The notes beneath the pieces are model-generated. The model did not search any database, was not told the DNA's origin, and saw nothing but the letters and a program-made list of their open reading frames with translations. A DNA stretch of 64,000 nt. It comes from Coprococcus comes ATCC 27758. Lineage in GTDB: Bacteria; Bacillota; Clostridia; Lachnospirales; Lachnospiraceae. Numbering within the stretch: the first letter of the stretch is position 1; each line of letters begins with the position of its first letter. This document shows positions 31,063-39,059 of this stretch, in pieces. Both the position numbers and the translations under genes were made by a program. The stretch spans positions 620,001 to 684,000 of the forward strand of contig NZ_CP102277.1 of the NCBI RefSeq assembly GCF_025149785.1. The letters are read 5' to 3'.

Positions 31063-34000
31063 AATGGACCGAAGAACAGCAGCAGGTGATCGACCTGCGC
31101 GATCATAATATTCTGGTGTCAGCAGCCGCTGGCTCCGGGAAAACTGCTGTTCTGGTGGAGCGGATTATTGCGAGGCTGACAAGGGATGCAAATCCGGTGG
31201 ATGTCGACCATATGCTGATCGTGACCTACACTGAGGCGGCGGCTGCTGAGATGAAAGAAAGGATCGGTGCTGCGATTGAGAAGGAGCTGGAGGAGGATCC
31301 GTCAAGTGAACATCTGAAGCGGCAGTCTGCCCTGATCCATACAGCAAAGATTACAACGATCCACAGCTTCTGCCTGTCTGTGATCCGGGAGTATTTTCAC
31401 ACGATCGATCTGGATCCTGGATTCCGTATTGCGGAAGAAGGAGAATTAAAGCTTTTGAAGCAGGACGTGATGAAAGAGCTTCTGGAAGCAAAATATGAAG
31501 AAGGAAACGAGGATTTCCTGCGTTTTGTGGAGACTTTTGCAACCGGAAGGGAAGATCTGCAGGTGGAAGAAATCATCAGCAGACTGTATGAATTTGCCGG
31601 AAGTTATCCGGATCCGGAGGAGTGGCTGGATGACTGTGCAAGGATGTACGAAGAGAGCGGGGAAAAAGCCATTTATATTGAAAAGGTGATGGAGTATATC
31701 CGGAGAACAGTTGCGGATATGCAGATGCTGATGGAAAAAGCGGACCAGATCTGCATGGAACCGGACGGACCGTATATGTATGGAGAAATGCTGGAAGCGG
31801 ATCAGAAAGTTCTGAGAAAGCTTTTTGCGGCAAAGAGCTATGAAGAAATGTATGAGGCACTGAAAGAAAAGCCGGCATGGAAAACTCTGTCCAGAAAGAA
31901 AGATGACGCAGTAGATCCGACAAAAAGAGAGCAGGTAAGAGCCTATCGGGATACCTGGAAGAAACTTATCGATGACATTCGAAACAATTATTTTTTCCAG
32001 CCGCCATCTGAGATGGAAGCAGACCGGAAAATCTGCATTCCGGTGATGCATGAGCTGGTCAGTCTGGTAAAAGAATACCAGAGGGTACTTGCAGCTAAGA
32101 AGGCAGAAAAAAATCTGATCGATTTCCGGGATATGGAACAGTTTGCCTTGCAGATCCTGACAAGAAAAGAAAACGGAAAAAGAGTGCCTTCTGAGGTGGC
32201 CAAGGAGTATCAGAATACATTTGAGGAAGTAATGATCGATGAATATCAGGACAGTAACCTGATCCAGGAGGCGATCCTGACCAGTGTGTCCCGGATCAGC
32301 AGAGGGGAAAATAATCTCTTCATGGTAGGAGATGTGAAGCAGAGTATTTACCGTTTCCGCTTGTCAAGGCCGGAGCTTTTCATGGAAAAATTCAATACCT
32401 ACAGTCTGACGTACGGAGGAAACAGGCGAATCGATCTGCACAAAAATTTCCGAAGCCGGGCAGAAGTGCTGGATGCGGTAAACTTCATTTTCCGACAGAT
32501 CATGACCGAAGAGCTTGGAAGGATCACATACGATGAGAATGCTGCACTTTATGTGGGAGCTTCTTACCCGGAATCCGAAAAGAATGAGACAGAAATCCTT
32601 CTTCTGGATACAAAAAGTGAGGAAGAGGATACCGGGCTTTCTGTGCGAAGCGGAAGCCAGACGGCAAAAGAGCTGGAAGTCCGTCTGATCGCACAAAGAA
32701 TCGGAGAGCTGATGGAAAATCAGCAGATTGTAGATAAAGAAACGGGAATGTTGCGACCGATACGCTATCAGGATATTGTAATCCTGACAAGAAGCCCTGC
32801 AGGGTGGACCGATACTGTTACACGAATTTTGCAGGATGAGGGAATACCGGTTCTGGCTGAATCGGCAGATGGGTATTTTGAAACTCTGGAAATTGGATGG
32901 ATGATGGACTATCTGCGTGTACTTGACAATTTTCGTCAGGACATTCCACTCGTTGCAGTGCTGAAATCCCCGTTTGGAAGAATGACAAATGAAGAACTGG
33001 CACAGATCAGAGAATTGAATGCAGAAGTACCATTTTATCAGAATGTGCTGGAAACAGCGGATCCGGAAAAAAAGACAGATCTTCCGGCGGGCATTCTGAA
33101 AAAAGTGCGCGATGTATTTGGATGGCTCTTTTATTTCCGGGAGAGGATACCGTACACGGCAATCCATGATCTCCTGTGGGAGATCATGAAAAAGACAGGA
33201 TACCGGGATTATATCGCGGCAATGCCAGGAGGAAAAGGAAGGCGCGCGAATCTTGATATGCTGATCACCAGGGCAAAGGCATTTGAGGCAACCAGTTATA
33301 AGGGACTGTATCATTTTGTCCGTTATATTGATCAGCTCAAGAAATATAATGTAGACTTTGGGGAAGCCGGGCTTTACGATGAGCAGACGGATGCAGTTCG
33401 TCTGATGAGTATCCATAAGAGTAAAGGATTGGAATTCCCGGTTGTGATTGTGACCGGAATGGGAAAGAGGTTCAACATTCAGGATACCACGGCAAGCGTT
33501 GTGATCCATCCGGATCTGGGGTTTGGAATCGATGCGATCGATCTGGAGCGGCGAACCAAATCTCCGACACTATTAAAGAAAGTTATTCAAAATGAAATCG
33601 GTCTGGAAAATCTTGGTGAGGAGCTTCGTGTGCTTTATGTAGCACTTACACGTGCAAAGGAAAAGCTGATTCTTACCGGAACGGTTCCACATGCGGCAGA
33701 CAAACTGGAAGCCTGTCAGCTGGAACAGGAAAATAGTCAGAAAGAAACACTGGACTTTACAAAACTTGCACGTGCAACGTCTTATTATGACTGGATCCTT
33801 CCGGCGGCAGTGCGTAAAACAGAAGAAGTTCCAATCGAATTAAAAGTGATTGGTGTTGATACGCTTGTAGAAGGTGAAGTGGATAAGGAAGCAGCAGATT
33901 ATCTGGAAAAAGAGGTGTTCCTTGAAAAAATAGAAGCAGAAGAACATCCGATGTCTGTGACAGATGAACGTTTTCGGGCAAAAATCGAGGAAGCATTTTC

Positions 34001-34697
34001 CTACAGATATCCGTATCAGGGTGAAGATCAGCTGAAAATGAAGTACACCGTGTCAGAGCTGAAAAAATATGCGGCAGCTTCGGAAGAAGAAGATGGAGAA
34101 ATACTGATTCCGGAAGAGGAGATTGTTCCAATCCTTCCGAATTTTATGAAAGAGGAAGAAGAGGTAAAAGGAGCAACAAAAGGAACAGCTTATCATAAAG
34201 TAATGGAGCTTCTCGATTTTTCGAAAATATATACGATGGATTTACTGCGGGAAAACATAGAGAATCTGAAAAACGAAGGATACCTGGATGCGGGAACAGC
34301 CGGGTGTATTCAAAAAAAAGAAATTATGGAGTTTCTTAATACGAATGTGGGAAAAAGAATGCAAAATGCAGCCAGGGCAAAAACACTTTACCGCGAGCAG
34401 CCGTTTGTTCTCGGTGTAGATGCAAAAGAATTTTATCCGGATCAGAAAAAGGGTGAAATGGTACTGATCCAGGGAATTATTGATGCTTACTTTGAAGAAG
34501 ACGGAGAAATCATCGTACTCGATTATAAAACCGACCGTGTACAAACCGAAGCCGAACTAAAAGACCGCTACCGGGAACAGCTCCGCCTTTACACCAAAGC
34601 CCTTGAACAGATCATTCGGAAAAAAGTAAAAGAACAGATCATCTACTCCTTCACCCTTCGCAAAGAAATCCACCTGGAGGACTACAAAAATGATTAA
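31053..34697 (+). CDS. addA: ATP-dependent helicase/nuclease subunit AddA
   Basis: A 1214-residue UvrD-like helicase with a C-terminal nuclease, the motor partner of AddB. Walker A is VSAAAGSGKTAVLVERI near 19-35; further helicase motifs are TYTEAAAAEM, VMIDEYQDSN near 393, VGDVKQSIYRFR, MSIHKSKGLEFPVV near 785 and LYVALTRAKEKL near 862. The nuclease site is QGIIDAYFEEDGEIIVLDYK near 1137-1156. The helicase and nuclease sites are complete. Codon use changes in the last 60 codons, which become C-rich like the following gene. The start ATG lies inside the end of addB. Confidence 0.96.
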   Translation: MGVKWTEEQQQVIDLRDHNILVSAAAGSGKTAVLVERIIARLTRDANPVDVDHMLIVTYTEAAAAEMKERIGAAIEKELEEDPSSEHLKRQSALIHTAKITTIHSFCLSVIREYFHTIDLDPGFRIAEEGELKLLKQDVMKELLEAKYEEGNEDFLRFVETFATGREDLQVEEIISRLYEFAGSYPDPEEWLDDCARMYEESGEKAIYIEKVMEYIRRTVADMQMLMEKADQICMEPDGPYMYGEMLEADQKVLRKLFAAKSYEEMYEALKEKPAWKTLSRKKDDAVDPTKREQVRAYRDTWKKLIDDIRNNYFFQPPSEMEADRKICIPVMHELVSLVKEYQRVLAAKKAEKNLIDFRDMEQFALQILTRKENGKRVPSEVAKEYQNTFEEVMIDEYQDSNLIQEAILTSVSRISRGENNLFMVGDVKQSIYRFRLSRPELFMEKFNTYSLTYGGNRRIDLHKNFRSRAEVLDAVNFIFRQIMTEELGRITYDENAALYVGASYPESEKNETEILLLDTKSEEEDTGLSVRSGSQTAKELEVRLIAQRIGELMENQQIVDKETGMLRPIRYQDIVILTRSPAGWTDTVTRILQDEGIPVLAESADGYFETLEIGWMMDYLRVLDNFRQDIPLVAVLKSPFGRMTNEELAQIRELNAEVPFYQNVLETADPEKKTDLPAGILKKVRDVFGWLFYFRERIPYTAIHDLLWEIMKKTGYRDYIAAMPGGKGRRANLDMLITRAKAFEATSYKGLYHFVRYIDQLKKYNVDFGEAGLYDEQTDAVRLMSIHKSKGLEFPVVIVTGMGKRFNIQDTTASVVIHPDLGFGIDAIDLERRTKSPTLLKKVIQNEIGLENLGEELRVLYVALTRAKEKLILTGTVPHAADKLEACQLEQENSQKETLDFTKLARATSYYDWILPAAVRKTEEVPIELKVIGVDTLVEGEVDKEAADYLEKEVFLEKIEAEEHPMSVTDERFRAKIEEAFSYRYPYQGEDQLKMKYTVSELKKYAAASEEEDGEILIPEEEIVPILPNFMKEEEEVKGATKGTAYHKVMELLDFSKIYTMDLLRENIENLKNEGYLDAGTAGCIQKKEIMEFLNTNVGKRMQNAARAKTLYREQPFVLGVDAKEFYPDQKKGEMVLIQGIIDAYFEEDGEIIVLDYKTDRVQTEAELKDRYREQLRLYTKALEQIIRKKVKEQIIYSFTLRKEIHLEDYKND

Positions 34698-34938
34698 AAT
34701 AATACTCCTTGTATACCTGCTATTGATCAACATCATCACCTACTTCACCTACGCCGCCGATAAAACCAAAGCCCGCCAAAACAAATGGCGAATCCCCGAA
34801 CGCACCCTCATCCTCCTGGCCCTCCTCGCCATGAAACACTACCACCACAAAACCCGCCACCTGAAATTCAAATTAGGAATCCCTATTATTCTAATCATTC
34901 AAATAGTAATTACATATTTTCTTTACCCCCATATTTAA
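34690..34938 (+). CDS. DUF1294 membrane protein with internal deletion
   Basis: An 82-residue protein overlapping addA by eight bases. It starts like DUF1294 proteins (two hydrophobic segments around YLLLINIITYFTYAADKTKA and RIPERTLILLALLA) and ends like them (HHKTRHLKFKLGIPIILIIQ). Family members carry a glycine-rich stretch, roughly GGxxGAxxGM, between these parts; here LLALLA joins MKHYHHKT directly, about nine residues short and in frame. Whether the product is still functional is doubtful. Third codon positions are unusually C-rich. Confidence 0.75.
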   Translation: MIKIILLVYLLLINIITYFTYAADKTKARQNKWRIPERTLILLALLAMKHYHHKTRHLKFKLGIPIILIIQIVITYFLYPHI

Positions 34939-34955
34939 AATATTTGATCCCCCAG

Positions 34956-34990
34956 CACAGTCGCCTTACAGGCGCTGTGTGTCCCCTTTT
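34956..34990 (+). terminator. Terminator of the hflX-addBA-DUF1294 unit
   Basis: CACAG-t-CGCC (34956-34965) pairs with GGCG-CTGTG (34971-34979), followed by TGTCCCCTTTTC. The T-run is imperfect. Confidence 0.6.
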
Positions 34991-35040
34991 CACAATCCTT
35001 CAAATTTCGCCCCAGCATCAGCCCTGGCAGCCCGCCCAAG

Positions 35041-35258
35041 CGGATGGTTGGTCATTCGATAACCTTGAGCGGCTTGCAGATAGAAATAAAGTCCACCACT
35101 TCCCTTGAGGGGCAATGGAGATGAGACTCAAACATTGTGGAAGCCATTGCTGACACAATGTTCGCATTCAGAGGCTCATCGGAATGCCTTCGCCCCGTGG
35201 GAAGAGGGGGACTTTATTTCTATCCGCAAGCTGTCACAACCTCCCTCCCACCCATCCG
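35041..35258. repeat. 220-nt near-palindrome, possible structured RNA or MITE
   Basis: Nested arms: CGGATGG (35041) with CCATCCG (35252); a 33-base arm at 35072-35104 with 35199-35231, 30 of 33 paired; GGGGC (35109) with GCCCC (35192); GATGAG (35120) with CTCATC (35175); AACATTGTG (35131) with CACAATGTT (35154-35162). It thus folds as one long hairpin. No believable gene is in it. It lies between the addA operon terminator and the padR promoter. Confidence 0.75.
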
Positions 35259-35310
35259 TCCCCCACCCATTTCTTTAGGAAATCTTCAGAAAGTCTTATA
35301 CAATATTATA

Positions 35311-35341
35311 TTGACTCACTATATTATATAACGTATAATAT
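35311..35341 (+). promoter_or_regulatory. padR promoter with palindromic operator
   Basis: TTGACT (35311-35316), 17 bases, TATAAT (35334-35339). ATATTATA (35321-35328) and TATAATAT (35334-35341) form a perfect palindrome around TAACG and cover the -10. PadR-type repressors bind such AT-rich palindromes in their own promoters. Confidence 0.8.
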
Positions 35342-35385
35342 GCTTAACAAAACAATATAACAAACAATAAAAGGATGTGAATCAT

Positions 35386-35709
35386 ATGGTATTTAACACC
35401 GGAGCTGCCCTCCTTGATGCAATCGTGCTTGCCGTTGTATCACGGGAACAGGAAGGAACCTATGGATATAAGATCACACAGGATGTCCGGAGAGTTCTGG
35501 ATGTATCGGAATCAACGATGTACCCGGTACTCAGAAGACTTCAGAAAGATGAATGCCTGGAAGTCTACGATATGCAGTTTGACGGAAGAAACCGCAGATA
35601 CTATAAAGTTACAGAAAAAGGAATGGCACAGCTTAATTTGTATAAAGTCGAATGGAAGAACTACACAAGGAAGATTACAGAGATGTTCGAGGGAGGTGCA
35701 GCCGAATGA
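35386..35709 (+). CDS. PadR-family transcriptional regulator
   Basis: A 107-residue winged-helix regulator. The sequence AIVLAVVSREQEGTYGYKIT near 11-30, SESTMYPVLRRLQKDECLEV near 46-65 and RRYYKVTEKG near 74-83 is the classic PadR fold; a short C-terminal helix would serve dimerization. A GTG at 35377 is too close to AAAAGG, so I use ATG 35386. Its own promoter holds a palindrome over the -10. It overlaps the DUF1700 gene by four bases, and padR-DUF1700-DUF4097 is a recurring Firmicutes module linked to envelope stress. Confidence 0.92.
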   Translation: MVFNTGAALLDAIVLAVVSREQEGTYGYKITQDVRRVLDVSESTMYPVLRRLQKDECLEVYDMQFDGRNRRYYKVTEKGMAQLNLYKVEWKNYTRKITEMFEGGAAE

Positions 35710-36545
35710 ACCGTACAGAGTATATGAGGGAATTAGATGCACTGCTTCATGGAATTTCGAAAGAAGAAAGAGAAGAAGCAATGCAGTATTACAATGATTA
35801 TTTTGATGACGCCGGAAGCGAGAATGAAGAAAAAGTAATCGAAGAGCTGGGAAGTCCTGCAAAGCTTGCCGAAACGATCCGTGCCGGGATAAATGGTAAT
35901 ACCGATGATGCGGAAAGTTATGGAGAGTACGGAGAGCGAGGATATCAGGACAGGCGTTTTGACAGCAGTGAGTACCCGGCAGGAAGAGATGACTATTATA
36001 AAGACAGCTATTCGGAGACATATGGAGAAAGCCAGTCACAGAATGACAGGAATCCATTTTCGGAAAGACAGTATTCTTATACAGCTAATTCTAATCAGGG
36101 ATATACATATGCGGGAAATCAGGGATATGGTGCGGGTCAGACGACAGAAATGCCACGGAAGAAATCCAGTGCCGGCAAGATCATTCTGATCATCTGTATC
36201 CTTGTGATTGGGCTTCCAATTGTAGTTCCGACAGCACTTGGTCTTCTTTTGGCGGCATTTGGAGTTCTGGTCGTACTTGCAATATCAGCAATAGCGATCT
36301 GGGTGGCAGCAGTTGCAACCGCAGCCGTAGGGATTCTGTTGGGGATTCACGGATTTGGTCAGCTGTTTTATTCCCCGGTTCTTGGAATCGGAATGCTTGG
36401 TGTCGGCTGCCTGCTGCTGGCACTTGGGGCAGTATTTACAGTATTGATCGGATGGGGATGTATCAAACTGATTCCAATGATGTTCCGTGGGCTTGTAAAT
36501 CTTTGTCGCAGACCATTTCAGAAAAAGAGAGGTGAATGCAGATGA
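35706..36545 (+). CDS. DUF1700 (HAAS-domain) membrane protein
   Basis: A 279-residue protein. The N-terminal 65 residues (MNRTEYMRELDALLHGISKE, then YYNDYFDDAGSENEEKVIEE and LGSPAKLAETIRAG) form the helical HAAS/DUF1700 domain, a partner of PadR-type regulators. A long polar Tyr/Ser/Gly-rich region (about 70-150) follows, then three hydrophobic segments near 158-262. The start ATG overlaps the padR stop. It probably passes a membrane signal to the regulator; that is inference from the known co-occurrence of these families. Confidence 0.88.
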   Translation: MNRTEYMRELDALLHGISKEEREEAMQYYNDYFDDAGSENEEKVIEELGSPAKLAETIRAGINGNTDDAESYGEYGERGYQDRRFDSSEYPAGRDDYYKDSYSETYGESQSQNDRNPFSERQYSYTANSNQGYTYAGNQGYGAGQTTEMPRKKSSAGKIILIICILVIGLPIVVPTALGLLLAAFGVLVVLAISAIAIWVAAVATAAVGILLGIHGFGQLFYSPVLGIGMLGVGCLLLALGAVFTVLIGWGCIKLIPMMFRGLVNLCRRPFQKKRGECR

Positions 36546-37402
36546 AAAAAGGATGGAAGATTTTCTGGACAGTTATTATAAGCCTGACAGGGGCAGGAGT
36601 TGTATTTTGTATCATTGCATTATGTCTTGGAGTCACATTTTCACAGTTTGAAAAAGCATATCCGAATGGAATTGGTATTATGAGAAAGAATTATGTTTCT
36701 TTCGATGACGATTGGGATGATGATGAGCTGGATGATACAGAAAATGTTGTATCGGAAGAGGCATTTTCCGGTGTGGAGAATCTGAAGCTTGATATCGGTG
36801 CAAGTGAGGTGCGGATCAAGACGGGGACAGATGACAAGATCCATGTGGATGATTCCGGAATGAAAACGGAAAACGCAGTGCAGAAAACGTTGTCCCATGA
36901 CGGAAAAACTCTGGAAATAACAACGAAAATGCGCAGCAGTTTCAGTTTCAAAAATGTGAGAAACGCAAAGGGAACACTTGTGATCTATCTTCCAAGAGAT
37001 TACAAGTTCGATCAGGTGGACATGGAATATGGTGCAGTAACAGCAGAGATCGATGGACTAAATGCGAAAAGCCTTAAGATTGAAAGCGGGGCATCAGGCT
37101 GTACAATAAAAAATGCAGATATAGAGGAGTTAGATGTAGAAACAGGTGCCGGAAGTCTGGATTTTTATGGAACAGTGGAAAAAGAAGTGGACATTGACTG
37201 TGGTGCTGGAAGCGTCACACTGAATCTGGAAGGAAAAGTGGAGGATTATAATTATGAACTGGATAGCAGTGCCGGTTCGGTAGAAATTGGAGAAGATATA
37301 GATCTTGGCGGCTTAAGCACAGAGAAGTCAATCGATAATGGCAGTAAACGCACGATTGAGATATCGAACGGAGCAGGCAGCGTGGAGATCCGTTTCCATT
37401 AG
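36542..37402 (+). CDS. DUF4097 beta-strand repeat protein, membrane anchored
   Basis: A 286-residue protein with an N-terminal anchor (WKIFWTVIISLTGAGVVFCI) and an extracytoplasmic right-handed beta repeat region of DUF4097 type: LKLDIGASEVRIKTG, LKIESGASGCTIKNA, LDVETGAGSLDFYG and VDIDCGAGSVTLNLEG show the roughly 20-residue period with a GA(S/G) turn. The ATG at 36542 is nine bases from GAGAGG and overlaps the previous stop; the ATG at 36536 is too near. It is the third gene of the padR module. Ligand unknown. Confidence 0.9.
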   Translation: MKKGWKIFWTVIISLTGAGVVFCIIALCLGVTFSQFEKAYPNGIGIMRKNYVSFDDDWDDDELDDTENVVSEEAFSGVENLKLDIGASEVRIKTGTDDKIHVDDSGMKTENAVQKTLSHDGKTLEITTKMRSSFSFKNVRNAKGTLVIYLPRDYKFDQVDMEYGAVTAEIDGLNAKSLKIESGASGCTIKNADIEELDVETGAGSLDFYGTVEKEVDIDCGAGSVTLNLEGKVEDYNYELDSSAGSVEIGEDIDLGGLSTEKSIDNGSKRTIEISNGAGSVEIRFH

Positions 37403-37491
37403 AATTAACATAGACAGAAAAATGTATCAGATGAAACACATATATAATAGAAGAAACACAAAAATAGGAGAAACTTTTAGGAGGAATTTTT

Positions 37492-37683
37492 ATGGAACAG
37501 AAAAGATTATACAGATCCGTAACAAACCGTAAGATCTGCGGTGTATGTGGAGGCCTTGGAGAATATTTTAATATCGATCCTACATTGATCCGGCTTGGAG
37601 GTGTTTTGCTGGCTTGCGTAAGTTGTGGGACTGCCGTGGTTGCCTATTTTGTTGCAGCAGTTATCATTCCGGATCCAGAATAA
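37492..37683 (+). CDS. PspC-domain membrane protein
   Basis: A 63-residue PspC protein: KRLYRSVTNRKICGVCGGLG followed by EYFNIDPTLIRL and one hydrophobic helix ending IIPDPE, all hallmarks of the domain. PspC proteins belong to envelope-stress systems (Psp, LiaF-like). AGGAGGAATTTTT precedes the ATG. It lies 89 bases behind the DUF4097 gene and probably belongs to the same module. Confidence 0.93.
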   Translation: MEQKRLYRSVTNRKICGVCGGLGEYFNIDPTLIRLGGVLLACVSCGTAVVAYFVAAVIIPDPE

Positions 37684-37724
37684 AAAATAAGAGAGCTTTG
37701 CCGATAAAGAAAAGGCAGAAGGAG

Positions 37725-37758
37725 AAGAAGTCGGAAGTAATGTTTTCGGCTTCTTTTA
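37725..37758 (+). terminator. Terminator after the PspC gene
   Basis: AAGAAGTCGGA (37725-37735) pairs with TTCGGCTTCTT (37745-37755) with wobble pairs, followed by TTTATAAT. Confidence 0.55.
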
Positions 37759-37825
37759 TAATAATCAAGTATAAATGTATAAAATCCGTAATTGGGGAAA
37801 CACTCTGAAAAAGGAGTTGAAAGGT

Positions 37826-38038
37826 ATGAAAAGCACAAAGACAAAGAAAATCAGACGCGAAGATATCCCCAATCTGGAAACAAGTGAGCGGGTAAAATAC
37901 GAGATTGCGGAGGAGCTTGGACTTCTCGATAAGGTTCTGGAAGATGGCTGGAAGAGTCTGTCATCAAAAGAAACCGGGCGGATCGGAGGAATCATTTCAA
38001 AAAAATCCAGGACGAATGAGACTGGGAATTTACAATAA
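37826..38038 (+). CDS. Alpha/beta-type small acid-soluble spore protein
   Basis: A 70-residue DNA-binding spore protein. KYEIAEELGLLDKVLEDGWK and SLSSKETGRIGGIISKK match the two conserved SASP segments, including the spore-protease cleavage region near the first. SASPs coat spore DNA and protect it from UV and heat. The frame opens upstream at 37775, but AAGGAGTTGAAAGG fixes the ATG at 37826. The protein sequence diverges from the major SASPs, so it may be a minor type (SspF-like). It confirms a spore-forming host. Confidence 0.85.
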   Translation: MKSTKTKKIRREDIPNLETSERVKYEIAEELGLLDKVLEDGWKSLSSKETGRIGGIISKKSRTNETGNLQ

Positions 38039-38150
38039 TATTACAAATTTTAAAAAATGTGAATATTTTGCAACGTTTGTTGAAAAAGCACTGTATGTTT
38101 GATATAATCGCTTGACCGCAAAAACCGAGAAAATGGAACGGGTGAGGCAA

Positions 38151-38831
38151 ATGAATGAAAAAATGAACGTACTGGACGTACAGCTTGATAACTGTACGGC
38201 AAAAGATGCGATGAAGATCATTGCAGAATATATGCAGACAGAAGAACTTAACACAGTAGATATTGTTACGGTGGATACCTTGATGAGAGCGACACAGCTT
38301 GACGGTATGAAAGAAGAGCTGGAGAAACTGGATCTTCTGCTTCCGGGAGATATGGCGATTCTTGAAGCTGCAAAGATCACAGATAGAAAGCGGATCCAGG
38401 AGATGGAGGATCAGACGATGCTGAAGATGGTATTCCATTATTTTCATAAGAACCGCTGTAAGATATTTATACTGGCAGGATCTGAGGAAGAAGGAGACAG
38501 ACTGCAGGGCTATCTGCATGAGGCATACAGTGGGATTCAGGTTGTCGGTATGAAAGCAGTACCGGCAGACGAAAGTGAGGATGACAGGATCACCAATCTG
38601 GTCAACGGCGGAGAAGTAGACTGTGTGATTGCCAGCATGGATTTCCCTTGGCAGGAACAGTTTGTTTACCGGTGCAAAGAGCAGCTGAATACCAGAATGT
38701 GGTTTGGAACAGGACATAGTATTGCTTCCTTTGCAAATGGTGAGAACTGGGCAGATCACCTGAAAAATTTTATCGGTAAAAGGATTTTAAAACGGGAGAT
38801 CAAAAAAGAGCAAAAAAGAAAAGAAGTATAA
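38151..38831 (+). CDS. Divergent WecG/TagA/CpsF-like glycosyltransferase family protein
   Basis: A 226-residue protein. The start NVLDVQLDNCTAKDAMKIIA, the middle FILAGSEEEGDRLQGYLHEA (the FLLGG-type segment) and the end WFGTGHSIASFANGE follow the order of WecG/TagA/CpsF GT26 enzymes, which add N-acetylmannosamine or other sugars to lipid-linked precursors. Key segments differ: the usual NPDG region is LLLPGDMAILEAA and the PxQE motif is FPWQEQFV. Activity is therefore uncertain. An upstream GTGAGG supports ATG 38151. It stands alone, with a terminator at 38913-38950. Confidence 0.7.
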   Translation: MNEKMNVLDVQLDNCTAKDAMKIIAEYMQTEELNTVDIVTVDTLMRATQLDGMKEELEKLDLLLPGDMAILEAAKITDRKRIQEMEDQTMLKMVFHYFHKNRCKIFILAGSEEEGDRLQGYLHEAYSGIQVVGMKAVPADESEDDRITNLVNGGEVDCVIASMDFPWQEQFVYRCKEQLNTRMWFGTGHSIASFANGENWADHLKNFIGKRILKREIKKEQKRKEV

Positions 38832-38912
38832 TTGAAGCGACAAAAGACTGAAAATAATAAAAAAAATCAAAAAATCTTTTTTGATAGAATAAATTTTATA
38901 ATAAACTCAATT

Positions 38913-38952
38913 GAGGAAATGCATAAAAAAATGTGATTTCCTCTTTATTTTT
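38913..38952 (+). terminator. Terminator after the WecG/TagA-like gene
   Basis: GAGGAAAT (38913-38920) pairs with ATTTCCTC (38936-38943), then TTTATTTTTTT. Confidence 0.75.
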
Positions 38953-39059
38953 TTGGTAATATGTATTAAAGTATTATATGTATATGGCTAAGTCCACAGT
39001 TGCGGGGGATGAAGATTGTACAAAGTGTATAGAACCACGGAGGATGGAGGAGAGAGAAT

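Noticed and set aside
32364-33509. Long minus-strand frame (381 residues) opposite addA
   Set aside because: It lies wholly within a well-recognised helicase gene, with composition typical of an antisense shadow.
34785-35331. Short plus-strand frames over the 220-nt palindrome
   Set aside because: They are low-complexity and reflect the C-rich sequence; no ribosome sites or conserved motifs.
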